Assembly: GCF_009739465.1 (NCBI RefSeq)
Contig: NZ_WHOM01000033.1
Coordinates: 177,085 to 241,084, forward strand
Direction: 5' to 3'
DNA from: Streptomyces apocyni
GTDB taxonomy: Bacteria; Actinomycetota; Actinomycetes; Streptomycetales; Streptomycetaceae
DNA: 64,000 bases
This document shows, piece by piece, positions 47,040-57,712 of the stretch. A program made the translations under genes and the position numbers. How positions within the stretch are numbered: the stretch's first letter is position 1; each line of letters starts with the position of its first letter. A model generated the notes under the pieces. The model ran no database searches. It was not told the DNA's origin and worked only from the letters and a program-made list of their open reading frames with translations.

Positions 47040-48478
47040 GCGGGCTTCTCGGTGGCCGCGCTGACGGTCTTGCGCAACGTGCGCTCCACCCGGTCCGCGA
47101 GTCCCTTCGCCTCGTGGCCGAGACCGGCCTGGGCGGGGGCGCTGGTGGCGTCCGTGGCGAGTGCGTCGGCGACCGGCTCCGGGGCGCTGACCGTACGGCC
47201 GTCGGCGAAGCCGGACACGGCGTAGACGACCACGGGCGCGTCGGTGAGGACGGAGACCGTCCAGGTCGCGCGCTGCCGGTCGCCGAAGCCCTCGGCGACG
47301 GTGCCCCTGGCGGGGTAGGTGCGGGGCATCAGATCGTCACGCCGTTCCAGGCTGTCCTTGGCGAAGCGGGCCCGCAGGGCGCGCATGGCCGGTTCGTCCG
47401 CCTCGCTGAACACCATGCCGACGGTGGTGACATGGCTGCGGGTGTCGTCCGTGTACGTGGCGCGCACCAGGCGCTCGCAGCCGACGGGTTCGAGTGCCTT
47501 GAGCAGCAGCGGGTCGAGGGCGCCCGCGCACTCGCTGTCCGGGGCGACGGCGATCCGGGTCCAGCGGCGGTCGGCGCCGCCGGGGCCCGCGCCCTCGCCC
47601 TTGACCACGGCGGGCAGGAGCGTGTCGACGGGCTCGCTGTGCCAGGTGTCAGCGGCCGCCGCGAACCGGGACCGCTCGGTCGGGTCGGCGGCGTCGGCGG
47701 TGAGCCAACTGCCGGTCACCGCCCCGCCGATGAGACCAAGGCCCAGGACGACGCAGGCCGCGGCGACGGCGGTGCGGGCCCTGCCACGGGCGGGGACTCG
47801 GCGCAGCCGGGTCGTGGGGGCGTCCTGGTCGTCGTACGGCGAGGGCTCGTCGAACGCGAGCGGGCGCCGCGCGCCGGGCCTGGGCGGTATGACGTCCGCC
47901 CTGCGGGACCCCCAGCCGACGGCGTCTGACGGTACGTCACCCGATGGTGCGGCCGCCCTGGGCTGTACGCCCCCGAGCAGTCCCGCGTCCTGGCCAGGCT
48001 CGGCTACCCGGGTCGGCCCCTCGTCGACCACCTCGGCGGACAACCCGCTGGCAGGCGGCTCCCAGGGCCGTGTCCCCACGGGCGTACCGGCTGCGGGTCG
48101 CCGCCCATCGGGGTTCCCCCGCTCGCCAGCCGTACCGGGGGCCTTCACCGGGCGTAGAGGGACGCGAGGCGCGTGCACTGCCGCAGCGGCCGCCGCGCGG
48201 GCGCCAGCGGTGCCAGCCACGCCAGCGGTGCCAGCCGCGCCAGTCACCACCGGGTCCGGACGCGGCTCGCGCGCCGTGGGCGGTGTCGTGGGGGCCTCGG
48301 GCACGTCTCGCGGAGCCTGCGAGGCCTGCGGGGTCTCCGAGGCCTGCGGGCGGGCAGGGGCCGTCGGAGGCTGGTCAGAGACCCTCGGAGGCCGGTCAGG
48401 GAGGCGGGTCGAGGGGTGCGGGGGTGGCGGGCCAGCGGGGCGCGGAGGTACGGGAGCGCGCTGCGCTTCGGTGCTCAT
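47036..48478 (-). CDS. Proline-rich single-pass membrane protein
   Basis: This 480-residue protein has a long disordered Pro/Ala/Arg-rich cytoplasmic N-terminus (about 1-235), one transmembrane helix (about 240-262) and a roughly 215-residue exposed C-terminal domain with paired cysteines (SECAG and VGCER), probably a disulfide. I do not recognise the C-terminal domain. Cotranslated with the subtilase downstream, it may be the protease's membrane partner or substrate. Start ATG at 48478 follows GGGGGG. Confidence 0.72.
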   Translation of the reverse strand: MSTEAQRAPVPPRPAGPPPPHPSTRLPDRPPRVSDQPPTAPARPQASETPQASQAPRDVPEAPTTPPTAREPRPDPVVTGAAGTAGVAGTAGARAAAAAAVHAPRVPLRPVKAPGTAGERGNPDGRRPAAGTPVGTRPWEPPASGLSAEVVDEGPTRVAEPGQDAGLLGGVQPRAAAPSGDVPSDAVGWGSRRADVIPPRPGARRPLAFDEPSPYDDQDAPTTRLRRVPARGRARTAVAAACVVLGLGLIGGAVTGSWLTADAADPTERSRFAAAADTWHSEPVDTLLPAVVKGEGAGPGGADRRWTRIAVAPDSECAGALDPLLLKALEPVGCERLVRATYTDDTRSHVTTVGMVFSEADEPAMRALRARFAKDSLERRDDLMPRTYPARGTVAEGFGDRQRATWTVSVLTDAPVVVYAVSGFADGRTVSAPEPVADALATDATSAPAQAGLGHEAKGLADRVERTLRKTVSAATEKPA

Positions 48479-48680
48479 GCACCCCCCGTTCCTCACTCTT
48501 GGGCCCCGCTCGATCGCCTTTGGGGACAGGCCCGTTCCTTCCCTGTACCCGCGTCACTCTACGGGCTGACACCGTTCGGCCGAGACCCGATCCACAGCCA
48601 TGAGGCGATCTGCCCTCTTCATCACGCTCATCCCCCGCATCCCCCTACCCTGCGGTAATCGCGTCTGGCAAGCTGCGCTC

Positions 48681-49889
48681 ATGACAGCCCGCGCCAGTGA
48701 CCGCGTCCGCTACGACCGGGCCACCGCCCACCTCGACGCGCCCGTCGCCATCGTCGACCTCGAGGCCTTCGACGCGAACGCCGCGGATCTCGTGCGACGG
48801 GGCGGCGGTAAGCCGATCCGGGTGGCGAGCAAGTCCCTGCGCTGCCGCGCCCTGCTGGAGCGCGTACTGAGCCGGGACGGGTTCGCGGGTGTGATGTCGT
48901 TCACCCTGGCCGAGTCGCTGTGGCTCGCCCGGTCCGGTGTCGACGACGTCCTGCTGGCCTATCCGTCGACCGACCGGGCCGCGTTCGCCGAACTCACCGC
49001 CGACCCCAAGTTGGCCGCCGCGGTGACGGTGATGGTCGACGATCCGGCGCAGCTGCGGCTGATCGACGAGGCCAGGGACGGGGACGGCGGCGGCGAAGAG
49101 GTGCGGGTCTGCCTGGAGTTGGACACCGCGCTGAAGCTGCTCGGCGGCCGGGTACGGGTCGGAGCCCGGCGCTCCCCGCTGCACTCCCCCGCCCAAGTCG
49201 CCGAGCTGGCCCGCGCGGTGGTGCGCAGGCCCGGTTTCCGGCTGGTCGGGGTCATGGCGTACGAGGGTCATGTGGCCGGGGTCGGCGACCGCGTCGCCGG
49301 GCGGCCGTTGCGCTCCCGGGCGATCCGGCTGATGCAGTCGGCGGCCCGCCGTGAACTGGCCGCCCGCCGGGCGGAGGTGGTGCGCGCCGTGCGGGCAGTG
49401 GCACCCGACCTGGAGTTCGTCAACGGCGGTGGCACCGGCAGTGTGCAGCACACCGCCGCGGAGGACGCGGTCACCGAGATCGCCGCGGGCTCGGGCCTGT
49501 ACGTACCACGGCTGTTCGACAACTACAGCTCGTTCACCGGCCGTCCGGCGGCGCTGTTCGCGCAGCCCGTGGTGCGCAGGCCCGGTGTGGGCGTGGTGAC
49601 GGTGCTCGGCGGCGGCTATCCGGCGTCGGGGGCCGCGGGCGCGGACCGGCTGCCGGTGCCGTACCTTCCGGAGGGGCTGAGGTATGACCCGCAGGAGGGG
49701 CCGGGCGAAGTGCAGACGCCGCTGCTCGGGTCGGTGGCCGACGATCTGCTGATCGGCGACCGGGTGTGGTTCCGGCACGCCAAGGCCGGGGAGCTGTGCG
49801 AGCGTTTCGACGCGCTGCACCTGGTGGAGGGTGAGCGGGTCACCGCGACCGTTCCCACGTATCGCGGTGAGGGCCGCACGTTCCTCTGA
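48681..49889 (+). CDS. D-threonine aldolase / amino acid deaminase-like PLP enzyme
   Basis: This 402-residue fold-type III PLP enzyme has an alanine-racemase-like N-terminal barrel with the pyridoxal lysine in RVASKSLRCRALL (near residue 50), EGHVAGVGD near 190, NGGGTGSVQHTA near 245, and a C-terminal beta domain with FRHAKAGELCE, where His and Cys may bind a metal as in D-threonine aldolase. The family splits 3-hydroxy D-amino acids or dehydrates D-serine; the substrate is unknown. It is monocistronic, divergent from the proline-rich membrane gene. Confidence 0.82.
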   Translation: MTARASDRVRYDRATAHLDAPVAIVDLEAFDANAADLVRRGGGKPIRVASKSLRCRALLERVLSRDGFAGVMSFTLAESLWLARSGVDDVLLAYPSTDRAAFAELTADPKLAAAVTVMVDDPAQLRLIDEARDGDGGGEEVRVCLELDTALKLLGGRVRVGARRSPLHSPAQVAELARAVVRRPGFRLVGVMAYEGHVAGVGDRVAGRPLRSRAIRLMQSAARRELAARRAEVVRAVRAVAPDLEFVNGGGTGSVQHTAAEDAVTEIAAGSGLYVPRLFDNYSSFTGRPAALFAQPVVRRPGVGVVTVLGGGYPASGAAGADRLPVPYLPEGLRYDPQEGPGEVQTPLLGSVADDLLIGDRVWFRHAKAGELCERFDALHLVEGERVTATVPTYRGEGRTFL

Positions 49890-49907
49890 GTCGCGAGCGC
49901 TCCGGCC

Positions 49908-50903
49908 CTACGACGGGCTGATGCTGCTGCCCACGCCGCCTGTCCCGGCCTCCTCGTCGCCGAGGTCGCGGATGCCCTTGGTGATCTCGTCCATCCCGGA
50001 CAGCGGCGGTCCGTCCGCCCCTGCGTCGAACGCGAAGCGCACGATGATCAGGGACTCGGTGCCGATGGTCGACGGGAAGGCCAGGGACTGGACGTATCCG
50101 CCGGGGCCCTTGCCGGTCTTGACCTGCCAGCGGACGAGATAGCCGGTGCGGCCCGCCACCGCGACCTGGCCCGCCTGGACCTTCTTGGTCGACGTGATGC
50201 CGCCGTGCGGTTCACGGTCGAGGATGCCCTCGCCGTACGCCAGCTCGGCCCAGTCGGAGATGTCTTTCTCGGCGGCCTCTTTCGCGGTGTCGCCGCTGCC
50301 TCTGTCGGCGGTGCCGCTGGTGACGGTGCCGTGGTAGCAGAAGCCGCTGGTCGCCGGGCAGTCGTAGCTGTCCTTGGTGCGCATGGTCAGTTCGCTGCCA
50401 ACTGTGTGCTCCGGCTTCTCCCAGCCGTCCGGGATCGGCAGGGAGACGCCGTTGAGCTGGTCGACCAGCACGCTGGGATCGTCGGCGGACGCGCTGGCGG
50501 AGGGCGTGGGGTCGTCGGACGGCTCGTCGCTGGGCTGCTCGTCGCCGGTCTCGGACGGAGGCGCGGTCGGGGTACCGCCGCTTTTCGCCTCCGCACCGTC
50601 TGTGTCGTCCTTGCCAAGTACGACGACTCCCGTGACGATCGCGGCGATGAGGACGACCCCGGCGACGGCGAGCGCGATCATCTTGCCCCGCCCCGCGCTC
50701 TGGCCGGGGCCTGACGCGGGCATGGGCTGCGCGGGGCCGAAACCGACGGGCTGCCCGGCCGACTGACCGGCCAACTGCTCAGCCGAGTGCCCGGCCTGCT
50801 GCGGGGCCCGGGTGTGCTCGGTCCACGCGGTCCCGTCCCACCAGCGCTCAAGGGACGGGACCGACGGGTCCGGGTACCAGCCGGGCGGGGTCGTCATGCT
50901 CAT
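49908..50903 (-). CDS. DUF2510 membrane protein
   Basis: This 331-residue protein starts with a DUF2510 domain (PPGWYPDPSVP...RWWDGTAWTEHT, about 5-32), then a Gln/Ala/Gly-rich linker, one transmembrane helix (about 74-96), an acidic Ser/Pro/Asp spacer and an exposed domain of about 180 residues with two cysteines (DCPATSGFC). DUF2510 is common in actinobacterial membrane and secretion-associated proteins, but its role is unknown. The start could also be ATG at 50897. Confidence 0.8.
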   Translation of the reverse strand: MSMTTPPGWYPDPSVPSLERWWDGTAWTEHTRAPQQAGHSAEQLAGQSAGQPVGFGPAQPMPASGPGQSAGRGKMIALAVAGVVLIAAIVTGVVVLGKDDTDGAEAKSGGTPTAPPSETGDEQPSDEPSDDPTPSASASADDPSVLVDQLNGVSLPIPDGWEKPEHTVGSELTMRTKDSYDCPATSGFCYHGTVTSGTADRGSGDTAKEAAEKDISDWAELAYGEGILDREPHGGITSTKKVQAGQVAVAGRTGYLVRWQVKTGKGPGGYVQSLAFPSTIGTESLIIVRFAFDAGADGPPLSGMDEITKGIRDLGDEEAGTGGVGSSISPS

Positions 50904-50964
50904 GCGGCCACCCTAAGCGGTCGCACGGGGTGCGTGCACCGAACACCCAGGTGACCGGTGACCG

Positions 50965-51750
50965 CTACACCGGAGTGACGTACGCCCCGGCGATACCGCC
51001 GTCGACCAGGAAGTCCGTGGCGTTGACGAACGACGAGTCGTCGCTCGCCAGGAAGGCGACCGCGGCGGCGATCTCCTCGGCCTCGGCGAACCGGCCCACC
51101 GGAATGTGCACCAGTCGGCGCGCGGCCCGCTCCGGGTCCTTGGCGAACAGTTCCTGAAGCAGCGGGGTGTTGACCGGGCCTGGGCACAGGGCGTTGACCC
51201 GGATGCCCTCGCGGGCGAACTGCACGCCCAGTTCGCGCGACATCGCGAGCACCCCGCCCTTGGACGCGGTGTACGAGATCTGGGAGGTGGCCGCGCCCAT
51301 GATGGCCACGAAGGAGGCGGTGTTGATGATGGAACCGCGGCCCTGGCGCTGCATATAAGGGATGGCGGCCTTGCAGCACAGGTACACGGAGGTGAGGTTG
51401 ACGTCCTGGACGCGCTTCCACGCCTCCAGCCCGGTGTCCAGGATGGAGTCGTCGTCGGGCGGTGAGATCCCGGCGTTGTTGAAGGCGATGTCCACGCTGC
51501 CGTAGGTGTCGTACGCGGTCTTGAAGAGGGCCTCGACCTGCTCGGCGTTGGTGACGTCGACGCGTACGAAGGTGCCGCCGACCTCCTTCGCCGCGGCGTT
51601 GCCCGCGCTCTCGTCGATGTCGCCGCAGACGACGTGGGCGCCCTCGGAGGCGAGTCGGCGGGCGGCGGCCAGGCCGATGCCGCTGCCCGCGCCGGTGATG
51701 ACGGCGGTGCGGCCCACCAGGCGGCGGCAGATGTTCTCAGTGGTCGTCAT
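50965..51750 (-). CDS. Short-chain dehydrogenase/reductase
   Basis: This 261-residue classical SDR has TGAGSGIG (about 19-26) for NAD(P), NNAGIS near 92 and the catalytic YTASKGG near 161, with the Ser in the preceding strand. It is the third gene of a coupled set with the GlnA4-like ligase and the aldehyde dehydrogenase, whose stop codon lies five bases before its start. It most likely oxidises the alcohol of a gamma-glutamylated amine (for ethanolamine, glutamylethanolamide to the aldehyde). This is inferred from context. Confidence 0.85.
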   Translation of the reverse strand: MTTTENICRRLVGRTAVITGAGSGIGLAAARRLASEGAHVVCGDIDESAGNAAAKEVGGTFVRVDVTNAEQVEALFKTAYDTYGSVDIAFNNAGISPPDDDSILDTGLEAWKRVQDVNLTSVYLCCKAAIPYMQRQGRGSIINTASFVAIMGAATSQISYTASKGGVLAMSRELGVQFAREGIRVNALCPGPVNTPLLQELFAKDPERAARRLVHIPVGRFAEAEEIAAAVAFLASDDSSFVNATDFLVDGGIAGAYVTPV

Positions 51751-51755
51751 GGTGC

Positions 51756-53177
51756 TCAGGCCTCCGTGCTCTCCGTGCTGATGAAGACGTTCTTGGTTTC
51801 GGTGAAGGCGGTCAGGGCGTCCGGGCCCAGTTCACGGCCGAGTCCGGACTGCCGGTATCCGCCGAACGGGGTCCAGTAGCGGACGCTGCTGTGGGAGTTG
51901 ACGGAGAGGTTCCCGGCGGCGACGGCGCGCGAGACGCGGATCGCCCGGCCCGCGTCGCGGGTCCACAGCGAGCCGGAGAGGCCGTACTCGGTGGCGTTGG
52001 CGAGCCGTACGGCGTCCGCCTCGTCGTCGAAGGGCAGCACCACGGCGACCGGCCCGAAGACCTCTTCGACGGCCACGCGCGCGTGGGGCTCGACGGCGGT
52101 CAGCACGGTGGGCGGGAACCAGAAGCCGGGGCCTTCGGGCGCGCTGCCGATGATCGCCTCGGCGCCGCTGGGGACGTAGGACCGTACCCGCTCCCACTGC
52201 GCCCGGGAGATCAGCGGGCCCATCTGGGTCTTGTCGTCCGCGGGGTCGCCAACGGCCACTGACTCGACGGCGGGGGCCAGGAGTTCCAGGAAGCGGTCGT
52301 ACACCGGGCGCTGGACGAGGATGCGGGTGCGGGCGCAGCAGTCCTGTCCGGCGTTGTCCAGGAAGGACATCGGGGTGGCGGCCACCGCGGCGTCGAGGTC
52401 GGCGTCGGCGAAGACGATGTTGGGGCTCTTGCCGCCGAGTTCGAGGGTCACCCGCTTCACCTGGTCGGCGCACTTGGCCATGATGCGCTTGCCGACCGTG
52501 GTCGAACCGGTGAACACGATCTTGGCGACGCCCGGGTGCTCGACCAGGGCGTTTCCGGCGACGGCGCCCGCGCCGGGCAGCACCTGGAAGAGGTGCTCCG
52601 GAAGGCCTGCCGCCAGGGCGAGTTCGGCCAGTCGCAGCGCGGTGAGCGGGGTGGTCTCGGCGGGCTTGAGGAGTACGGCGTTGCCCGCGGCCAGTGCGGG
52701 GGCGGTGCCCCAGGCGGCGATCGGCATCGGGAAGTTCCAGGGCGCGATCACGCCGACGACGCCGAGGGGTTCGAGGAAGGTGACGTTCAGGCCACCGGGT
52801 ACCGGGATCTGGCGGCCGCTGAGGCGCTCCACTCCCCCGGCCGCGTAGTCCAGGAGGTCACGGACGTTGCCCGCCTCCCAGCGGGCGTTGCCCAGCGTGT
52901 GGCCCGCCTCCTGGACTTCGAGGCGGGCAAGTTCCTCGACGTGGTCGTCCACGGCGGCGGCGAAGCGGCGCAGCAGGCGGGCCCGGTCGGCGGGGGCCAG
53001 CGCCGCCCAGCGGACCTGCGCGGCGGCGGCCCGGGTGACGGCGGCGTCGACCTCGGCCGCGGTGGTCGCCGGGACGGTCGCGATGACGTCTTCGGTCGCC
53101 GGGTTGAGCACCTGGTGCGCGTACGGCTGCTCATTCGGCTCATTCGGCTCGTGCGAAACGGACAAGTCGGGCCTCAC
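51756..53177 (-). CDS. Aldehyde dehydrogenase
   Basis: This 473-residue NAD(P)-dependent enzyme oxidises an aldehyde to a carboxylic acid. The general base Glu sits in TLELGGKSPNIV (about 247-258) and the nucleophilic Cys in NAGQDCCARTRIL (about 280-292), with two adjacent cysteines. The GTG start overlaps the ligase stop by four bases (GTGA). The first 20 residues contain a short EPNEPNE repeat. In this cluster it would turn a gamma-glutamyl aldehyde into gamma-glutamylglycine or a homologue, as PuuC does in putrescine use. Confidence 0.9.
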   Translation of the reverse strand: MRPDLSVSHEPNEPNEQPYAHQVLNPATEDVIATVPATTAAEVDAAVTRAAAAQVRWAALAPADRARLLRRFAAAVDDHVEELARLEVQEAGHTLGNARWEAGNVRDLLDYAAGGVERLSGRQIPVPGGLNVTFLEPLGVVGVIAPWNFPMPIAAWGTAPALAAGNAVLLKPAETTPLTALRLAELALAAGLPEHLFQVLPGAGAVAGNALVEHPGVAKIVFTGSTTVGKRIMAKCADQVKRVTLELGGKSPNIVFADADLDAAVAATPMSFLDNAGQDCCARTRILVQRPVYDRFLELLAPAVESVAVGDPADDKTQMGPLISRAQWERVRSYVPSGAEAIIGSAPEGPGFWFPPTVLTAVEPHARVAVEEVFGPVAVVLPFDDEADAVRLANATEYGLSGSLWTRDAGRAIRVSRAVAAGNLSVNSHSSVRYWTPFGGYRQSGLGRELGPDALTAFTETKNVFISTESTEA

Positions 53178-54538
53178 ATACGTTCGAAGGAGCGGCGGAG
53201 CTCCCAGTCGGTCACCGCGGCGTCGAAGGCGTCCAGCTCGACCCGCGCCATGTTGCGGTAGTGCGCGACCACCTCGGCGCCGAAGGCGGCCTTGGCGATG
53301 GGGCTGTTCTCCCAGAGCTCGGCGGCCTCGCGAAGAGAGGTGGGGACGTGCGCGTACTCGCCGGTGTAGGCGTTTCCTTCGCAGACCTCGGGGAGTTCGA
53401 GTTGCTGCTCGATGCCGTACAGGCCCGCCGCGACCAGACCCGCGACGGCCAGGTGCGGGTTGACGTCGCCGCCCGGCAGCCGGTTCTCGAAGCGTGTCGA
53501 GCGGCCGTGGCCGACGACGCGCAGCGAGCAGGTGCGGTTGTCATGGCCCCAGGCGACGGCGGTCGGGGCGAAGGAGCCCGGCTGGAAGCGCTTGTAGGAG
53601 TTGATGTTCGGGGCGTAGAGGAGGGAGAAGTCGCGGAGGGCGGCGAGCTGCCCGGCGAGGAAGTGCCGCATGACCGGGGACATGCCGCCGGGGCCGTCGC
53701 CCGCCATGACGTTGACGCCGTCCGCGTCGGTGAGCGAGAGGTGGATGTGGCAGGAGTTGCCCTCGCGCTCGTTGTACTTGGCCATGAAGGTGAGCGAGAC
53801 GCCCTCCTGGGCGGCGATTTCCTTGGCGCCGGTCTTGTAGATGGCGTGCTGGTCGCAGGTGACGAGTGCCTCGTCGTACTTGAAGACGATCTCGTGCTGG
53901 CCGGGGTTGCACTCGCCCTTGGCGGACTCGACGGTCAGGCCCGCGGCGGCCATCTCGTTGCGGATGCGGCGCAGCAGCGGCTCGATGCGGCCGGTGCCGA
54001 GTACGGAGTAGTCGATGTTGTACTGGTTGACCGGGGTCAGCCCACGGTAGTCACGGTCCCAGGCCTGTTCGTAGGTGTCCTTGAAGACGATGAACTCCAG
54101 CTCGGTGCCGACCTGCGCGGTGAAGCCGTGCTCGGCGAGGCGCTCCAGCTGGCGGCGGAGGATCTGGCGGGGGGCGGCGACGACCGGCGAGCCGTCGTTC
54201 CAGGCGAGGTCGGCGACCAGCATCGCGGTGCCCTCGTTCCAGGGGACGCGACGCAGGGTGTCCAGGTCGGGGCGCATGGCGAAGTCGCCGTAGCCGCGGT
54301 CCCAGGAGGCCATCTCGTAGCCACCGACGGTGTTCATCTCGGTGTCGACGGCGAGCAGGTAGTTGCAGCCCTCGGTGCCGTGCTCCAGGACCTCGTCCAG
54401 GAAGAACTGCGCGGCGAACCGCTTGCCCTGCAGCCGCCCTTGCATATCGGGGAAGGCGAGGACGACAGTGTCGATCTCACCGCTCGCGACGCGGGCACGC
54501 AGTTCCTCGATCGCGAGCGGGGGTGTGCGGTCAGCCAC
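53174..54538 (-). CDS. Glutamine-synthetase-like gamma-glutamylamine ligase (GlnA4 type)
   Basis: This 454-residue ATP-dependent ligase of the GS superfamily keeps the metal/ATP residues (ELEFIVF, CNPGQHEIVF, GNSCHIHLSL, RVVGHGRSTRFENRLPGGDVNP). It differs from housekeeping GlnA: the N-domain motif is FPDMQGRLQGKR and the usual ammonia-pocket DGSS loop is not recognisable. These traits fit ligases that glutamylate amines. By position and divergent regulator it corresponds to GlnA4 (SCO1613) of S. coelicolor, reported to make gamma-glutamylethanolamide. The start is GTG at 54538 with GGAGGAG upstream. It is the first gene of a three-gene coupled operon. Confidence 0.87.
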   Translation of the reverse strand: MADRTPPLAIEELRARVASGEIDTVVLAFPDMQGRLQGKRFAAQFFLDEVLEHGTEGCNYLLAVDTEMNTVGGYEMASWDRGYGDFAMRPDLDTLRRVPWNEGTAMLVADLAWNDGSPVVAAPRQILRRQLERLAEHGFTAQVGTELEFIVFKDTYEQAWDRDYRGLTPVNQYNIDYSVLGTGRIEPLLRRIRNEMAAAGLTVESAKGECNPGQHEIVFKYDEALVTCDQHAIYKTGAKEIAAQEGVSLTFMAKYNEREGNSCHIHLSLTDADGVNVMAGDGPGGMSPVMRHFLAGQLAALRDFSLLYAPNINSYKRFQPGSFAPTAVAWGHDNRTCSLRVVGHGRSTRFENRLPGGDVNPHLAVAGLVAAGLYGIEQQLELPEVCEGNAYTGEYAHVPTSLREAAELWENSPIAKAAFGAEVVAHYRNMARVELDAFDAAVTDWELRRSFERM

Positions 54539-54576
54539 GGGATTCTCCTCCTTCGGGCTTCGGGAGTCATAAGGTA

Positions 54577-54589
54577 TGGGTGATGACCA
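54577..54589. promoter_or_regulatory. FadR/GntR-type operator between ligase and regulator
   Basis: TGGGTGATGACCA (minus strand TGGTCATCACCCA) is a quasi-palindrome of the TGGT-N4-ACCA type bound by FadR-family regulators. It sits mid-way in the 76-bp gap between divergent ligase and regulator genes, so one site can control both. Confidence 0.55.
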
Positions 54590-54614
54590 TTGATTGGGAA
54601 GGGGGAACCGCAAC

Positions 54615-55340
54615 ATGGCGGAGATCGGTGCGGACGACCGGCTGACACCCGTGCTGCGGCCCGTGCGGGCGGGCAACGGCTTCGAGGAGGCGCTGGAGCA
54701 GATCCTGCAGGTGCTGCGCCTGGGACTCGTACCTCATGGTGAACGCCTCCCCGCCGAGCGAGAGTTGGCGGACCGGCTGCGGATCAGCCGGGTCACACTG
54801 CGCGAGGTGCTGAAGGTACTCCAGGACCAGGGGCTGGTGGAGAGCCGACGCGGCCGGTACGGCGGCACGTTCGTCCTGGACCGGCCGCGACCGCCGGGCG
54901 AGGGCGAGCTGCGGCGGCGGGTCGCGTCGGTGGACGTCGAGGACATCCTGCGGTTCCGGGAGGTGCTGGAGGTCGGCGCGGCCGGGCTCTGCGCGGCTGA
55001 CGGGCTCGACGGGGCCCGGGCCGAGCAGCTGCGCGCGGCACTCGCGGCGACCCATGACGCACCCCTGGCCGAGTACCGCCGTCTCGACACCCTGCTCCAT
55101 CTCACGCTCGCCGAACTGTCCGGCTCGTCCACTCTGACGGCCCAGTACGCCGCCGTACGAGCGCAGGTGAACGACCTCCTGGACGGCATCCCGCTCCTGG
55201 TGCGGAACCTGGAGCACTCACAGCAGCAGCACACCGCGCTGGTGGAGGCCGTCCTGGACGGCGACGCGGACGGCGCGCGCGAGGTGATGCGCGAGCACTG
55301 CGCGGGGACGGCCGCGCTGCTCAGAGGCTTTCTCACCTGA
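54615..55340 (+). CDS. FadR-type GntR regulator (EpuRI-like)
   Basis: This 241-residue regulator has an N-terminal winged helix (about 18-90, LPAERELADRLRISRVTLREVLKVLQDQGLVE) and a helical FCD ligand domain (about 110-235), where D/H/H residues usually hold a metal and bind small acids. Divergent from the GlnA4-like gene, it matches the place of the repressor described as EpuRI (SCO1614) for S. coelicolor glnA4. The ligand is unknown from sequence. The start is ATG at 54615 with GGGAAGGGGG upstream. Confidence 0.86.
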   Translation: MAEIGADDRLTPVLRPVRAGNGFEEALEQILQVLRLGLVPHGERLPAERELADRLRISRVTLREVLKVLQDQGLVESRRGRYGGTFVLDRPRPPGEGELRRRVASVDVEDILRFREVLEVGAAGLCAADGLDGARAEQLRAALAATHDAPLAEYRRLDTLLHLTLAELSGSSTLTAQYAAVRAQVNDLLDGIPLLVRNLEHSQQQHTALVEAVLDGDADGAREVMREHCAGTAALLRGFLT

Positions 55341-55501
55341 GCCCGCGTTCACCTCCCCCGCCGGGTACCTCCCCCACCGGGCGCTTCCGGCACCCCTGAA
55401 GGTCGGATCCGTAACATCCGTTTAACGCACGGGTCTTGCGCGGCCGCCGCCGGAGCGCAAAGGTGTGGCCCCACACCATTGCCCCGAGACAGGAGCGGTC
55501 T

Positions 55502-56968
<1,467 letters not shown>

Positions 56969-57003
56969 CTCCCCCGTTCTGCCGACCTGGAGGAACCCGA
57001 ACC

Positions 57004-57711
57004 GTGTCCCACCCGCCGCTCATCGGTGTCAGCACCTACCTGGAAGCCTCGGCCAAGTGGGGTGTCTGGGACCTGCCCGCCGCCCTGGTCCCGGCCGGTT
57101 ACCCCCGGCTCGTCCAAGCGGCGGGCGGTCTCGCCGCGATGCTGCCGCCCGACGGCCCTGAGCAGGCCGCGCGGGTGGTGGCGCGCCTGGACGGGCTCGT
57201 CATCGCGGGCGGACCCGATGTCGAGCCCGTACGGTACGGGGCCGAGCCCGACCCTCGTACGGGTCCGCCCGCGCGGGAGCGCGACGCCTGGGAACTGGCC
57301 CTGATCGAGGCCGCGCTGGCGGCGGGGACGCCGCTGCTCGGGATCTGCCGTGGGATGCAGTTGCTGAACGTGGCGCTCGGCGGGACGCTGACGCAGCATC
57401 TGGCCGGGCACCTGGCGGACGTCGGCGTCTTCGGCCAGCACACGGTGAAGCCGGTTCCGGGGACGCGGTACGCGTCTGCGGTGCCCACGGAGGCGGCGGT
57501 CCCGACGTACCACCACCAGGCGGTGGACCGGCTCGGCGCGGGCCTGGTGCCGTCGGCGTACGCGTCCGACGGCACGGTGGAGGCCGTGGAACTCCCAGGA
57601 GACGGCTGGGTCCTGGGAGTCCAGTGGCACCCGGAGATGGGCGAGGACACTCGGGTGATGGCGGCCCTGGTGCACGCGGCGAAATCTTCCCCACCCCGCC
57701 CCTTCCCGTAA
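57004..57711 (+). CDS. Gamma-glutamyl hydrolase, class I amidotransferase-like (PuuD type)
   Basis: This 235-residue enzyme has a catalytic triad of Cys115 (GICRGMQ), His209 and Glu211 (QWHPEMG). The fold and motifs match PuuD-type gamma-glutamyl-GABA hydrolases. It would cleave the gamma-glutamyl acid made by the ligase-dehydrogenase route, returning glutamate plus an amino acid (glycine if ethanolamine is the substrate). Start is GTG at 57004, 35 bp after the permease gene; GGAGG lies ten bases before it. Confidence 0.88.
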   Translation: MSHPPLIGVSTYLEASAKWGVWDLPAALVPAGYPRLVQAAGGLAAMLPPDGPEQAARVVARLDGLVIAGGPDVEPVRYGAEPDPRTGPPARERDAWELALIEAALAAGTPLLGICRGMQLLNVALGGTLTQHLAGHLADVGVFGQHTVKPVPGTRYASAVPTEAAVPTYHHQAVDRLGAGLVPSAYASDGTVEAVELPGDGWVLGVQWHPEMGEDTRVMAALVHAAKSSPPRPFP

Positions 57712-57712
57712 C

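Noticed and set aside
45852..48478. Type VII secretion locus
   Set aside because: Only the mycosin-like protease fits; no EsxA/B-type small proteins, FtsK-type ATPase or EccB/D homologues are in the window.
53174..54538. Housekeeping glutamine synthetase
   Set aside because: The ammonia-binding loop of GlnA is not recognisable, and the gene is coupled to aldehyde and short-chain dehydrogenases and faces an amine-type regulator and permease.
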